58,614 nt of DNA from Sphingomonadales bacterium (GCA_028869175.1 JAGWTB010000005.1:1-58614); one strand, 5' to 3'; positions 1-9,292 are shown, counted from the first letter of the stretch. Numbers and translations are program-made. The notes: generated by a model from the sequence alone, not told the origin.

Positions 1-2
1 AC

Positions 3-1124
3 CGGGCGACGACCATTGCCCAGTTCGAGGAACTGCTCGCCGCGATGGACAGCGACGCCGAGTGGCTCGACCGCTTCCGCCCACCCGCGACGCTGCATTT
101 TGCCGGACATATGGCGCTGGAGCCGGGCGGTGCGGGCGAACGGGCACTCGCCGCGCGAGTCGATGCACTGCTGGCCGAGCATTCCATCGGCTTCGCCTTT
201 GGCGCGGCGGCTTCGGGCTGCGACGTGGTGATCGGCGAGCGCGTGCTGGCGCGCGGCGGCGAGCTGGCGCTGGTCCTGCCTTCACAGCAGGACCATTTCG
301 AACGCCAGTCGGTGGCTCCGGCAGGCGAAGCCTGGGTGGAGCGCTACCGCGCGCTGCTTGACCGGGCGACTTCGGTGGTTGCCGTGGGCGACGGGCGCGA
401 GACGCTGCACGATCCGCTGGCGACCTATCTGGCGGGTCAGGTGGCGCTGGGCGATGCCCTTACCAAGGCCAGTACCCTGTCGAGCCACGCGCACCAGCTC
501 ATCGTGCTCGACAACGACGGTGGCGGACCGCACAGCCGCGCGCTTGCCGCCGCCTGGCCGCTGCGCGAACGCGCCCACCTGCTGGCGCTGGACCGCGAAT
601 CCGATGTCGCGGCACTGTTCGCGCCCGATGCCGACGATCCCGCCCGGCGGCTGGCCTTTCCGCTGGCGATCCGGCTGAACATGCGCGGCGGCGATTCGGC
701 AGCGATAGCGCGCCAGCGCGAGCCGGTTTGGCGGGCCCTGGCGGCGGTATCCAGCACGGCGGTACGGGCCGTGCCCGAAGGGTGGGACGTGCTGGCGGAA
801 AGCGCGGGCGAGGCTGCGCGGCTGGCGCAGGAGATCATGTCGGCCTGCGCCGCGGGCCCCGGGCGGATGCCGTCGATCGGCCTTTCCGCCGGGATCGTCC
901 TTGCCATTGACGACCGGGCGGCGGGTCACGTCGTGCCGATCGGCCCGGCGGTGGCCCAGGCGGGACGCATGGCGCAGATCGCGCCGGGCGGTGCCATCCT
1001 TGCCTCACAACATTTCGCCGCTGTCCTCGCCGCCTCGGGCGAAACGGCGCTGCGCAGCGAATATTACCACGGCGGCGAGGGTGGCCCGGCGGACGGCGTC
1101 TATCTCATCGTACCGCGCGGTTGA
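3..1124 (+). CDS. SLOG/TRAF-binding-like protein with C-terminal nucleotide-cyclase homology domain (5' truncated)
   Basis: The reading frame is open to the window edge, so this is the C-terminal ~373 residues of a larger protein; the first internal Met is at 45. The first ~150 visible residues look like a Rossmann-type SLOG/DUF4071 domain: an HFAGHMAL strand, then a GAAASGCDVVIGE stretch and a VLARGGELALVLP strand. The last ~150 residues resemble a class III cyclase fold (LSAGIVLAIDD, then PIGPAVAQAGRMAQIAPGGAILAS, where cyclases have the glycine strand and the VNxAAR helix). The metal-binding Asp near the domain start appears to be missing (LAFPLAIRLNM where FADI is expected), so catalysis is doubtful. 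Such proteins usually carry N-terminal TPR repeats, which would lie outside the window. It converges on the Crp-type gene with a 12-bp gap. The domain calls are from memory of the families, so moderate confidence. Confidence 0.6.
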   Translation, partial: RATTIAQFEELLAAMDSDAEWLDRFRPPATLHFAGHMALEPGGAGERALAARVDALLAEHSIGFAFGAAASGCDVVIGERVLARGGELALVLPSQQDHFERQSVAPAGEAWVERYRALLDRATSVVAVGDGRETLHDPLATYLAGQVALGDALTKASTLSSHAHQLIVLDNDGGGPHSRALAAAWPLRERAHLLALDRESDVAALFAPDADDPARRLAFPLAIRLNMRGGDSAAIARQREPVWRALAAVSSTAVRAVPEGWDVLAESAGEAARLAQEIMSACAAGPGRMPSIGLSAGIVLAIDDRAAGHVVPIGPAVAQAGRMAQIAPGGAILASQHFAAVLAASGETALRSEYYHGGEGGPADGVYLIVPRG

Positions 1125-1136
1125 GATTGCTGCCCC

Positions 1137-1841
1137 TCAGTGGATCATTTCCGCCAGCCGGTGCGGTGCGACCACGCGCAGGGCATCGGCTTCACGCACG
1201 ATAATGCCGCGCTTTTCGAGCTGCGAGACGGTGCGTGACACGGTTTCGCGCGTCGTCTGTGCAACCAGGGCAAATTCGACGAAGACCGGGATCGGCCGCA
1301 CCACGCCTTCGCCCGAAGCATCGGCCCGCCGAGCCAGTTCGGCGCAGATCCGTCCCGTCGCGGACAGCAGCACGGTTTCCGCCATGCGCTGGCGCATCGT
1401 GCGCAGCCGCGCGGACAACTGGCGGGCGATGGCAAGCGCGATGCAGGAGTAACTCTCCATCAGGTGGAGCAGTGTCACCTGGCTGAAGCCCGCGCCGCGC
1501 AGGTCGGTAAGCGGGACGACTTCCATCTGGTCTTCGGAGCCGGAGGCGGCCAGCAGCGAGCCGAACAGGTCACCCGGCCCCAATTCCTGCAACACCACCG
1601 CGCCGCCATCGAGCCCGTAGGCCAGTTCGTGGGCGCGGCCCGCCAGCAACAGCACGGTGCGATCGGCGTCGTCTTCCGAGGTCTGGATGGAACGGCCCCG
1701 CGCGTGGCCTACGGGGCGGGCAGCGGTGGCGATCACCCGCAACAGCGCTTCGCCACAGCCGAAGGCGATGGCGATAGTCGCACATTCCGCTTCGGTGAAT
1801 TCCGGCACGCGATCCCCTTTATCCGCGTGCATCCATGTCAT
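1137..1841 (-). CDS. Crp/Fnr-family transcriptional regulator
   Basis: 234 residues, the usual length for the family. An N-terminal cyclic-nucleotide-binding-like beta roll (about 20-130, with LLLAGRAHELAYGLDGG and LGPGDLFGSLL) is followed by a long dimerisation helix (about 135-165) and a C-terminal winged helix-turn-helix (about 185-230). The recognition helix reads QTTRETVSRTVSQLEKRGII, typical of Crp/Fnr proteins. The N-terminal cysteine cluster of oxygen-sensing FNR is not evident: I see only two Cys near residues 21 and 29. It may therefore be a FixK-, Dnr- or Crp-like protein rather than an oxygen sensor. It lies 51 bp downstream of the hydroxylase-family gene on the same strand. An FNR-type box occurs elsewhere in this window (20082-20095), but nothing shows that this protein binds it. 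Confidence 0.9.
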   Translation of the reverse strand: MTWMHADKGDRVPEFTEAECATIAIAFGCGEALLRVIATAARPVGHARGRSIQTSEDDADRTVLLLAGRAHELAYGLDGGAVVLQELGPGDLFGSLLAASGSEDQMEVVPLTDLRGAGFSQVTLLHLMESYSCIALAIARQLSARLRTMRQRMAETVLLSATGRICAELARRADASGEGVVRPIPVFVEFALVAQTTRETVSRTVSQLEKRGIIVREADALRVVAPHRLAEMIH

Positions 1842-1892
1842 TTGCGCGCCCCGCAGTCCAGCGCCGCAAGACGCCGGACTGCGGGGAAATGC

Positions 1893-2699
1893 CTATTGTG
1901 CCCGTACGGGAGGACGCGCCTTGCCCGGGCGCAGGCCGGACTTGTGCCCCTCGCCATGGTCGATCGTCCCGAACATCCAGTCATAGAGCAGCGAAATCGT
2001 CGCGAAATTGCCGCCGGTGAACATGGCGTGGTGATGGTGGTGCATCGCCGACATGTACTTCAGGTACTTGAAGGGAAAGCGGTCAGCCTCCCACAGGTTA
2101 TGGTTCTGCAGGTTGATGTGGCTGAAGGCGAGCCAGGTGACGATGATCGTCACCACGTGGAAATTGCCCAGCCAGTGCGACAGCACGAAGATCGAGGCGG
2201 CATAGAGCCCCAGTCCCAGCCCGACCTCGATGGGGTGGATATAGCTCGAATCGTTGCGGCAGGGATTGTGCTGGCGGTGGTGCACCGCGTGAACCCACAT
2301 CAGTGGGCCGCCCAGCAGCCCGCCATCGTGGAACAGGAACCGGTGTACGAGGTAATAGAAGAAATCATAGAACATCAGAATCACCACCATGTCGCGCAGC
2401 ACCCGCCACCATGGTTGCGGATCGGCGGTGATGCAGAATGGCAGGATCACACCGAAGATCGCCACCCAGTAGAATGCGCCCCACTTGCGGTTCCACGCCT
2501 GGTTGGCGGCATAATTCGGCTTCTGCATTTTGGTGGCGTAGGCTTCTGCGTTGATTCGGGCGGCCTCGCGGAAGGGCGGCACCAGCATGGTCAGCAGCTT
2601 CCCACCCGCTACCGACAGGGCGATGATCGCTACAGCGGCGATCAATGACAGCGTACCTTCGTAGTGCGTCGCGAGCGACGCGATCAGCGGATTGTTCAT
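1893..2699 (-). CDS. sterol desaturase/fatty acid hydroxylase-family membrane protein
   Basis: 268 residues, an integral-membrane di-iron oxygenase of the fatty acid hydroxylase superfamily. Transmembrane segments occur near residues 10-40, 75-95 and 150-185. The three histidine clusters that bind the di-iron centre are visible: HRFLFH, then HAVHHRQHNP, then the histidine-rich HHHHHAMFTGG. Family members hydroxylate or desaturate lipids, sterols or carotenoids; the substrate cannot be read from the sequence. It stands alone behind a 129-bp upstream gap that carries a perfect GAGAAC-N3-GTTCTC palindrome. The Crp-type gene follows 51 bp downstream and could be co-transcribed. Confidence 0.88.
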   Translation of the reverse strand: MNNPLIASLATHYEGTLSLIAAVAIIALSVAGGKLLTMLVPPFREAARINAEAYATKMQKPNYAANQAWNRKWGAFYWVAIFGVILPFCITADPQPWWRVLRDMVVILMFYDFFYYLVHRFLFHDGGLLGGPLMWVHAVHHRQHNPCRNDSSYIHPIEVGLGLGLYAASIFVLSHWLGNFHVVTIIVTWLAFSHINLQNHNLWEADRFPFKYLKYMSAMHHHHHAMFTGGNFATISLLYDWMFGTIDHGEGHKSGLRPGKARPPVRAQ

Positions 2700-2760
2700 C
2701 CTTCCCTCCTGCGCGGACCCTGCCGCGATGCAGTTGTGACGAATCAGCGCTTCTTAGTGC

Positions 2761-2775
2761 GAGAACGCTGTTCTC
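2761..2775. promoter_or_regulatory. palindrome GAGAAC-GCT-GTTCTC upstream of the hydroxylase-family gene
   Basis: Perfect 6-bp arms with a 3-bp centre, 62 bp before the start codon at 2699. On the leftward strand a weak -35-like TTGTCA lies further upstream. The position suits a repressor operator. The regulator is unknown: the spacing fits neither the alphaproteobacterial LexA box (direct repeat GTTC-N7-GTTC) nor the Gram-positive one. Confidence 0.4.
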
Positions 2776-2828
2776 AGATGATGTGGTATTCGGTGTATCG
2801 CATATTGACAAGCCCTTTTGTGTCGGAA

Positions 2829-3386
2829 TTAGCCGCGCGCGGCCGGAGCGTCACACCAGGCACCGGGCTCGAGATCGCCGAGCGTCCAGTCGCCCACGGC
2901 CCAGCGCACCAGCCGCAGCGTTGGCAGGCCGACGGTGGCGGTCATGCGGCGCACCTGGCGGTTGCGACCCTCGCGGATGGTCAGCCGCAGCCAGCTGTCG
3001 GGCACCGTCTTGCGGAACCGCACCGGCGGATCGCGCGGCCAGAGAGCTGGCGGGTCGATCACTGCAACCTCCGCCGGACGGGTGACGCCATCCTTGAGCA
3101 CTACCCCGCCCCGCAGCGCCGCCAGCGCTGCTTCCGTGGGTTCACCTTCCACCTGCACAAGGTAGGTCTTGGCCAGCTTGAAGCGAGGATCGGCAATCCG
3201 CGCCTGCAGCCGCCCGTCATCGGTCAGCAGCAGCAGCCCCTCGCTGTCCTGGTCGAGCCGGCCTGCCGGATAGACGCCGGGCAGGTCGATGAAGCCCGAC
3301 AGGGTGGCTCGCGGCGAGCCATGCGTCCCCTTGGTGAACTGGCTGAGCACGCCGTAGGGCTTGTTGAACAGGATCAGGCGCGACAT
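2829..3386 (-). CDS. rluE: 23S rRNA pseudouridine synthase RluE-like
   Basis: About 185 residues. The catalytic motif [17 protein letters not shown] carries the nucleophilic Asp near residue 45. The start [18 protein letters not shown] and the late block [20 protein letters not shown] closely match RsuA-family RluE (23S rRNA position 2457 in E. coli). Like RluE it lacks an N-terminal S4 domain. I chose the ATG at 3386 because homologues begin just before the VILFNKPY strand; an upstream in-frame GTG at 3407 would overlap the ligase stop codon. It lies directly downstream of the acyl-CoA ligase on the same strand. Expected to act on large-subunit rRNA in the cytoplasm. Confidence 0.92.
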   Translation of the reverse strand: MSRLILFNKPYGVLSQFTKGTHGSPRATLSGFIDLPGVYPAGRLDQDSEGLLLLTDDGRLQARIADPRFKLAKTYLVQVEGEPTEAALAALRGGVVLKDGVTRPAEVAVIDPPALWPRDPPVRFRKTVPDSWLRLTIREGRNRQVRRMTATVGLPTLRLVRWAVGDWTLGDLEPGAWCDAPAARG

Positions 3387-3406
3387 GGGCGGGAAATGGA
3401 CCGTCA

Positions 3407-5236
3407 CTAACCCTTGTACAAGCCGTCCAGCCGATCACCATAGCGCGCCTTCAGTTTGTGGCGGCGGATCTTGAGGCTGGGGGTCATTTCCTCGTTGTCG
3501 ATGGTAAAAGCCTCGTCGGCGAAGGCGAACTGGCGGACCTTCTCGATCACCGACAGGTCCTGGTTCACCCGGTCTATCGCCGCGCGCACTGCCGAGCGGA
3601 AGGCGGGCAGGTCCTGCAGCGCCTTGAGGTCGAACTTCTCGTCCTGTCGCCGCGCCCAGTCGAGCGCCCATTCGGCATCGGGGACGATCAGGCCGACGAT
3701 GTAGGGTCGCTTGTCGCCCACCACCATGGCCTGGGCAATCTCGGGCTGCAGCGTCAGCATGCCCTCGATCCGCTGCGGAGAGACGTTGTCACCCTTGTCG
3801 TTGACGATCATGTCCTTCTTGCGGTCGGTGATGACGATGCGGCCCTTGTCATCGAGATGGCCGATGTCGCCGGTGTGCAGCCAGGGGCCCTTATCCGGCT
3901 CGGCCGGGTCGGGGATCAGCACCTTTGCCGTCTCGGAATCGTTGCGCCAATAGCCCTGCATCACCAGTTCGCCGCGCACGAGGATTTCGCCGTCGTCGGC
4001 GATCTTCACCTCCACACCGCGCATCGGCGGACCGACCGTGTCCATCTTCAGCCCGACCGAGGGACGGTTGCAGCTGATCACCGGCCCGGCCTCGGTCTGG
4101 CCATAGCCCTGCAGCATGGTCAGCCCCATGGCATCGAAGAACACACCGATCTCGGGATTGAGCGGCGCGCCGCCCGATACCATCGCTTTCAGCCGTCCGC
4201 CGAACTTGGCGCGGATTTTCGGGCGCAGGGTACGCTCGATCACCAGGTTCATCGGCAGGTCGCGCAGCCGCGTCCGCCCGCGCGCGGCCTTCGCCTCACC
4301 AATGGCGAGCGCGCGGTCCATCAGGTAATTGGCCAGCTTGCCCTGTTTTTCCACCTGCTTCATGATCCGCGTGCGCAGCACCTCGAACAGGCGCGGGACG
4401 ACGACCATGATCGTCGGGCGCACTTCCTCGATATTGCTGGCGAGCTTGTCGAGCCCTTCGGAGTAGTAGATCTGCGCCCCCACCGCGATGGGCAGGAACT
4501 GGCCGCCGGTATGCTCGTAGGCATGGCTCAGTGGCAGGAATGACAGGAACACATCGTTATCGAGGCCGAAGTCCTCGGACAGGATGCGGGCCGCGCCGTC
4601 AACATTGCACAGGATCGCGCCGTGCTGCTGGCGCACCCCGCGCGGCGCGCCGCCGGTGCCGCTGGTGTAGATGATGCAGGCCAGCGCATCGCGGCCGATC
4701 GCGGCGAGCCGGGTATCGACCGCCGCGCGGGCTACCGCCGCATCGCCTTCAAGCATCGCCGCCCAGGGATGATACTCGGTTGCGCCGGTCTGCTGGATCT
4801 GCAGCGGATCGATGCCGATGACATGACTGGCGGCATCGGTCCGCATCACTGCCGGCAGCAGCGGTTTCGCCAGCTTGCCGTTGGCGACGATCACCGCGCG
4901 CGCGCCCGAGTTTTCGAGGATATGGATGTGATCGCGTTCGGTATTGGTGGTGTAGGCTGGCACGGTGACGCAGCCGGCGGCCATGATTCCCAGATCGGCG
5001 ATGCACCATTCGGGCCTGTTTTCGGACACCAGCATAACCCGGTCGCCCGCGTTCAGCCCGATGCGGCGCAGCCCTTCGGCTAGCAGGCAGACCTGGCGCG
5101 CGGCCTCTGCCCAGGACATCGCCTGCCAGCTGCCCTCGCGCTTGGCCCAGAGAAACGGCGCTTCGCCGCGCGCATCGGCGCGTGCGAGGAACAGCGACAC
5201 TAGGTTCGGACTGGCATCAATATCGTCAAGCTGCAT
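3407..5236 (-). CDS. AMP-dependent synthetase/ligase, probable long-chain fatty acid-CoA ligase
   Basis: 609 residues, ANL superfamily, matching the ~600-residue FadD15/ACSBG-like group. The adenylate-binding P-loop is [14 protein letters not shown] (about residue 190), the A5-type block is [17 protein letters not shown], and the A7/A8 region is [27 protein letters not shown] catalytic Lys is expected near the C-terminus ([11 protein letters not shown]). It activates a carboxylic acid, probably a fatty acid, to its acyl-CoA through an acyl-AMP. A 74-bp gap separates it from the upstream ggt gene, and the downstream rluE is probably in the same transcript. The exact chain-length preference is not readable. 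Confidence 0.9.
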   Translation of the reverse strand: MQLDDIDASPNLVSLFLARADARGEAPFLWAKREGSWQAMSWAEAARQVCLLAEGLRRIGLNAGDRVMLVSENRPEWCIADLGIMAAGCVTVPAYTTNTERDHIHILENSGARAVIVANGKLAKPLLPAVMRTDAASHVIGIDPLQIQQTGATEYHPWAAMLEGDAAVARAAVDTRLAAIGRDALACIIYTSGTGGAPRGVRQQHGAILCNVDGAARILSEDFGLDNDVFLSFLPLSHAYEHTGGQFLPIAVGAQIYYSEGLDKLASNIEEVRPTIMVVVPRLFEVLRTRIMKQVEKQGKLANYLMDRALAIGEAKAARGRTRLRDLPMNLVIERTLRPKIRAKFGGRLKAMVSGGAPLNPEIGVFFDAMGLTMLQGYGQTEAGPVISCNRPSVGLKMDTVGPPMRGVEVKIADDGEILVRGELVMQGYWRNDSETAKVLIPDPAEPDKGPWLHTGDIGHLDDKGRIVITDRKKDMIVNDKGDNVSPQRIEGMLTLQPEIAQAMVVGDKRPYIVGLIVPDAEWALDWARRQDEKFDLKALQDLPAFRSAVRAAIDRVNQDLSVIEKVRQFAFADEAFTIDNEEMTPSLKIRRHKLKARYGDRLDGLYKG

Positions 5237-5310
5237 GGTCGCCTCGGTCCCCTCCCGCTGCTTCAGGCAGGATTAGGACGGCTTTGCCGCAGCGGCAAGC
5301 ACCCGAGAAG

Positions 5311-7071
5311 CTATTCCCCCACCGCACGTCCTTCGCTGCGCGGGTCGGCGGCACCTTGCAGGTGGCCGCCCTGCACTTCCACGGCATTGGCCTTGAAGCT
5401 CGCCTCGCGCGGCTGCAGGTCGGTATGGCCAAGCGCGGTGAGCGCCGGGGCCATGGCCTCCAGCGCCGTGCCTTTCTCCAGGAACACCGTGTTACCGCCG
5501 GGCGCGAAGATCACCGGCAGGGCGATGGCCTGCTGCGCGGACAAATCCCAGTCGACCACGCCGATGATCGCCTTCAGCACCTGCGCCGGGATCGTGGCCC
5601 CGCCCGCCGCCCCGATGGCGAGCCGCAGCTTGCCGTCGGGACCATAGACCAGGGTCGGGCTCATGGCCGAGCGCGGGCGCTTGCCGCCTTCCACCCGGTT
5701 CGCCACCGGCTTGCCATCGCGCTGCGGCACCAGGCTGAAATCGGTGAGCTCGTTATTAAGGAAATAGCCGTTGGCCATCAGCCCCGAACCGAAGGCGCTT
5801 TCCACCGTGGAGGTCAGCGAAACCGCCGCGCCGGAGCGGTCCACGGCGACGAAGTGCGAGGTGGAGGGCACGTCGGGCGTCAGCGTATCGGCCTGCGTCA
5901 CTTTCACCCCCTGCGGGTTGCCCGGCGCAACCGAGGCCATCGTACGGTCCTGCGCGATCAGCTGCGCGCGCGCCGCGAGGTAATCGGGCGCGAGCAGCCC
6001 GGCGACCGGGACCGGCACGAAATCGCTGTCCGCCAGGTAGCGCTCGCGGTCGGCATAGGTCAGCCGCTGGGCTTCGGCGATCAAGTGCCAGGACACCGGA
6101 TTGTCCTTGCCCAGCCCGTGCAGGTCGAAATGTTCGAGCAGGCCCAGCACGCCGAACACCGTGGTCGCGCCCGATGAGGGTGGACCCATGCCGCAGAGGC
6201 GGTAGGCACGGTAGGAGACGCAGACCGGCGGGCGCTGCCTGGCGCGGTAGGCGGCAAGGTCCGCCGGCTTCATCGGCGCGGGGTTGAACGGTGCGGTGTT
6301 TACCGCCGTGGTCACCGCCTGCGCGTTGGCCCCGGCATAGAAAGCCCCCGGTCCCTTGGCCGCCAGCGTCTCAAGGAAGCTGGCCAGCGCCGGGTTGCGG
6401 ATCGTTTCGCCTGCGGGCTTGGGCTTGCCGTAGCCTTCGATGAAGATCACCGGGTTCTTCGGATCCTGCCACTGCTCTTCGGGCAGATAATAGAGCGCCC
6501 GCCCCTCCGCCGTCAGCGCGCCGGTGCGCATCGCGCGTTCGAGGAACTGGTTCAGCCGGGGGGACACGGCAAAGCCGTCGCGCGCCAGCCGGATCGCTGG
6601 CTGGAACAGCGCCTTCCATGGCAGGCGGCCATGGCGTTGGTGTGCCAGCTCCATCAGCCGCAGGTTGCCGGGCACCCCCACGCTGAGCCCGCCGGGAATC
6701 GCCTGCGGCACGGAAAGGTACTGCCCGTTCATGCGGAACCAGTCCGGCCCGGCGGCTTGCGGCGCGGTCTCACGGCCATCGATGGTATCGACATGGCCCT
6801 TGCCGTCATCCGCAACATAGAAGCCGCCGCCGCCGATGCCCGAGCTTTGCGGCTCGACCACGGTCAGCGCCAGCAGGGTGGCGAGCGCGGCATCGGTGGC
6901 GCTGCCGCCCTGGCGCAACATCTCCGCCCCTGCCTCCGCCGCGCGCGGATCGGCGGCGCTGACCATGCCCCGGTCAAACCGGGGCGGTGGAGTGGACGTG
7001 GTGCGCGGGCCGGCGGTGCAGCCGGCGAGCAGCAAGGGCGCGGCGAGAAAAGCGAGGAACCGTGGCAACAT
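5311..7071 (-). CDS. ggt: gamma-glutamyltransferase, lipoprotein-type
   Basis: About 586 residues. The start at ATG 7071 gives MLPRFLAFLAAPLLLAGC, a lipoprotein signal with lipobox LAGC; a longer TTG start at 7107 would run into pyrD. The self-cleaving Thr nucleophile is in STSHFVAVDRSG, where the heterodimer is processed. Downstream, STVESAFGSGLMANGYFLNNELTDFS and RPRSAMSPTLV form the gamma-glutamyl pocket. N-terminal MVSAADPRAAEAGAEMLRQGGSATDAA is the family signature. It hydrolyses or transfers gamma-glutamyl groups of glutathione and related peptides, probably at the periplasmic face. It starts 10 bp after the pyrD stop codon, so the two are likely one transcript. Confidence 0.93.
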   Translation of the reverse strand: MLPRFLAFLAAPLLLAGCTAGPRTTSTPPPRFDRGMVSAADPRAAEAGAEMLRQGGSATDAALATLLALTVVEPQSSGIGGGGFYVADDGKGHVDTIDGRETAPQAAGPDWFRMNGQYLSVPQAIPGGLSVGVPGNLRLMELAHQRHGRLPWKALFQPAIRLARDGFAVSPRLNQFLERAMRTGALTAEGRALYYLPEEQWQDPKNPVIFIEGYGKPKPAGETIRNPALASFLETLAAKGPGAFYAGANAQAVTTAVNTAPFNPAPMKPADLAAYRARQRPPVCVSYRAYRLCGMGPPSSGATTVFGVLGLLEHFDLHGLGKDNPVSWHLIAEAQRLTYADRERYLADSDFVPVPVAGLLAPDYLAARAQLIAQDRTMASVAPGNPQGVKVTQADTLTPDVPSTSHFVAVDRSGAAVSLTSTVESAFGSGLMANGYFLNNELTDFSLVPQRDGKPVANRVEGGKRPRSAMSPTLVYGPDGKLRLAIGAAGGATIPAQVLKAIIGVVDWDLSAQQAIALPVIFAPGGNTVFLEKGTALEAMAPALTALGHTDLQPREASFKANAVEVQGGHLQGAADPRSEGRAVGE

Positions 7072-7081
7072 GGCGCGAAGG

Positions 7082-8113
7082 CTATTCGCTTCCGACCGCC
7101 TCGGCAATGGTGCTGAACCCGTGCTGGCGCATCAGCGCTTCGAGCCCGCGCACGATCCGCCGGGCGATACCCGGCCCCTCATAGGCCATGGCGCTGTAGA
7201 GCTGGACCAGGCTGGCGCCGGCGCGGATGCGGGCGAAGGCATCTTCGGCGCTGGCGATGCCGCCGACCCCGATCAGGGGCAGTGCCCCGCCGGTTTCGCT
7301 GCGGAAATCGCGCAGCCGCTGCTGGGCCAGATCGCGCAAGGGTGCGCCGGAAAGACCGCCGGTTTCCGCGGCGTGGCGTGAATGCAGCGGCGGGCGCGAT
7401 ATAGTGGTGTTCGAGACGATCAGCGCGCCCAGCCGCTTGTCGATAGCGATGCGGGCTATCGCGGAAATGTCCGCCGGCTCCAGATCGGGGGCGACCTTGA
7501 GGAACACCGGCGGGCCCGACGGCCCGCGCGCCGCCAGCACCGCGTCCAGCAGTTCGGTCAGCGCGCCTTCGTCCTGCAGCGCGCGCAGGCCGGGGGTGTT
7601 GGGGCTGGAGATGTTCACCGCCAGATAGCTCGCCAGCGGGGCCATCAGCCGGGTCATCGTGCCGTAATCGGCGATCCGGTCCGCCGAATCCTTGTTCGCG
7701 CCGATGTTGATGCCGACCACGCCTGGCCGGCCATAGCGCTCCGCCAGCCGCAGCACCGCTGCTTCCGAGCCGCCGTTGTTGAAGCCCATTCGGTTGATCA
7801 CCGCGCGGTCCTCTGCCAGCCGGAACAGCCGCGGGCGCGGGTTGCCCGCCTGCGGCAGCGGGGTGATCGAGCCGACCTCGGCAAAGCCGAAGCCGAGGCC
7901 GAGCAGCGCGTCAGGCACCTCGCCGTCCTTGTCGAAACCGGCGGCCATGCCCAGCGGGTTGGGAAAGTGCAGCCCCGCCACCTCGCTGGCGAGCGGGCCG
8001 TTCGGCGCAGGGGGCTTGCCCTCGCGCCCCAGCTTGAGCGCGAGCAGCGCCAGTCCGTGGGCGAATTCGGGATCGAGGCGGAACAGCAGCGGGCGCAGGA
8101 GAGCGTAGATCAT
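7082..8113 (-). CDS. pyrD: dihydroorotate dehydrogenase (quinone)
   Basis: 343 residues, class 2 (membrane-associated, quinone-dependent) enzyme of pyrimidine synthesis. The N-terminus MIYALLRPLLFRLDPEFAHG is the amphipathic membrane-binding helix typical of class 2. FMN-site motifs include GMAAGFDKDGE, NRMGFNNGG, VNISSPNTPGLRALQ with the catalytic Ser, LIVSNTTISRP and LIGVGGIASAEDA. It heads a leftward pair with ggt and is divergent from the AraC-type gene, whose start lies about 230 bp to the right. Confidence 0.96.
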   Translation of the reverse strand: MIYALLRPLLFRLDPEFAHGLALLALKLGREGKPPAPNGPLASEVAGLHFPNPLGMAAGFDKDGEVPDALLGLGFGFAEVGSITPLPQAGNPRPRLFRLAEDRAVINRMGFNNGGSEAAVLRLAERYGRPGVVGINIGANKDSADRIADYGTMTRLMAPLASYLAVNISSPNTPGLRALQDEGALTELLDAVLAARGPSGPPVFLKVAPDLEPADISAIARIAIDKRLGALIVSNTTISRPPLHSRHAAETGGLSGAPLRDLAQQRLRDFRSETGGALPLIGVGGIASAEDAFARIRAGASLVQLYSAMAYEGPGIARRIVRGLEALMRQHGFSTIAEAVGSE

Positions 8114-8196
8114 GGGCGAAAGCCGCTATGGCAGGTCACGCCGGGCCTGTCGAATTTCTCCTATACGCCCCGTGACAGCGCGTGCGATGTCCCGCC

Positions 8197-8260
8197 TGCG
8201 ACCCGAAGGACTCGCCGCTCCTTGCCATTTCCGGCAAGCGGCGGCGGGGACTTTTGTCTG
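8197..8260 (+). other. possible leader or small-RNA element related to the one at 9293-9402
   Basis: TGCGACCCGAAGG at 8197-8209, followed by CTCG one base later, recurs at 9318-9330 on the other side of the AraC gene. In both places it is preceded by a CCCGCC run. Here it is followed by an interrupted hairpin (arms CTTGCC and GGCAAG, extended by GCCGC and GCGGC) and a short TTTT tract at 8252-8255. This suggests a second, weaker copy of the same RNA element in the 5' region of the AraC-type gene. Confidence 0.35.
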
Positions 8261-8342
8261 TGCAATCCCTTGCAATTTGCCCGGCAATGCGTTTCTCTCG
8301 ATCCGGCTCAGGGTCTGGGCCGTTTTCGGGGACTGCGCGCGC

Positions 8343-9197
8343 GTGACGCTGCCATATGCCATCGTCTACCGGCCGCCGCCGGAGCATCTGGCCGACCGGG
8401 TATCCTCGTTCTACGAATTCACCGATCCCGCCCCGCTGCACGATGATGTCGAGCGGTCCGACCGCCAGCAATTGCGGCTGATGCTGCAGGGGAGCGGGCA
8501 CTATCATTTCGCCAATGGCCGGGTCGATCCATCGCCCCGTGTCGGGCTGCTGGGGCCGACCAGTGGTTCGATCCGGGGGATCAGCAAGGGTCCGACCCAG
8601 ATCGTCGGGGCCGGGCTGTGGCCGGCGGCATGGCATGCACTGGCGGGCCAGCGCTCGCCCGACTGGCTCGATCACATCGTCGATGCCCGCGAACTGTTCG
8701 GTGCGCGGGCCGACGCGCTGTGGCACGATGTCGCGGCCGCGCCTGACATGGAAGGCCGCTTCGCCGCGCTGGCCGAATTCATCGCGGAACTGACCGAACC
8801 CGCAGATCCCGAGCACCTGCGCTTCACCCGGCTGGTCGATGCCTGGCTCACCGGTAACACCGATCCGCATATCGACCAGTTGCAGGCCACCACCGGCTAT
8901 AACCAGCGCAAGCTGGAGCGGATGACGCGGCGTTACTATGGCCTCCCGCCCAAGACGCTCTCGCGCAAGTACCGCGCGCTGCGGCTCGCGGCGGCACTGG
9001 CGCGCGGCGAGGACCCAGACCTGCGGGGGCTGGGCGAGGGTTTCTACGATCAATCGCACCTGATTCGCGAAGTGAAGCGCTTCGCCGGGTTGACCCCGCA
9101 GCGCCTGAAGCAGCGCGAATCGCGGCTGCTCACCGAAATCGCGGAAGGCCGAGTCGCCCTGCGCGGCAGTGTCAGTGCACTTGTATCCGATGCCTGA
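8343..9197 (+). CDS. AraC-family transcriptional regulator (DUF6597-type N-terminus)
   Basis: About 284 residues from a GTG start at 8343. The open frame extends back to 8112, but that part overlaps the pyrD promoter and does not look like this family. The N-terminal part (YAIVYRPPPEHLADRVSSFYEF, then LRLMLQGSGHYHFANG and GISKGPTQIVGAGLWPAAW) resembles the cupin-like sensory domain often found before AraC helices. The C-terminus has two HTH motifs: TTGYNQRKLERMTRRYYGLPPKTLSRKYR and GEGFYDQSHLIREVKRFAGLTPQRL, the second an AraC signature. The ligand is unknown. It is flanked by two copies of a small-RNA-like element (8197 and 9293). Confidence 0.82.
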   Translation: MTLPYAIVYRPPPEHLADRVSSFYEFTDPAPLHDDVERSDRQQLRLMLQGSGHYHFANGRVDPSPRVGLLGPTSGSIRGISKGPTQIVGAGLWPAAWHALAGQRSPDWLDHIVDARELFGARADALWHDVAAAPDMEGRFAALAEFIAELTEPADPEHLRFTRLVDAWLTGNTDPHIDQLQATTGYNQRKLERMTRRYYGLPPKTLSRKYRALRLAAALARGEDPDLRGLGEGFYDQSHLIREVKRFAGLTPQRLKQRESRLLTEIAEGRVALRGSVSALVSDA

Positions 9198-9255
9198 GGC
9201 GAAATGACCGGCTGCAATGGATTGTATCGCCAAAGCTAACGCAGATTGTCATGAT

Positions 9256-9286
9256 TTGACCCTGTTGCCTGACGATTCCGTACAAT
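9256..9286 (+). promoter_or_regulatory. sigma70-type promoter for the candidate small RNA
   Basis: A -35 TTGACC (9256-9261) and a -10 TACAAT (9281-9286) are separated by 19 bp. This is one of the better sigma70 matches in a GC-rich region and predicts transcription from about 9293, just ahead of a strong terminator at 9367-9402. Confidence 0.55.
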
Positions 9287-9292
9287 TCTTGT

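Noticed and set aside
2761-2775. Reading the palindrome as a LexA box
   Set aside because: The alphaproteobacterial LexA site is a direct repeat GTTC-N7-GTTC, and the Gram-positive type needs four central bases; here there are three.
5284-5298. Palindrome TTGCCGCAGCGGCAA after ggt as a terminator
   Set aside because: Short stem and no T tract in the direction of ggt transcription.
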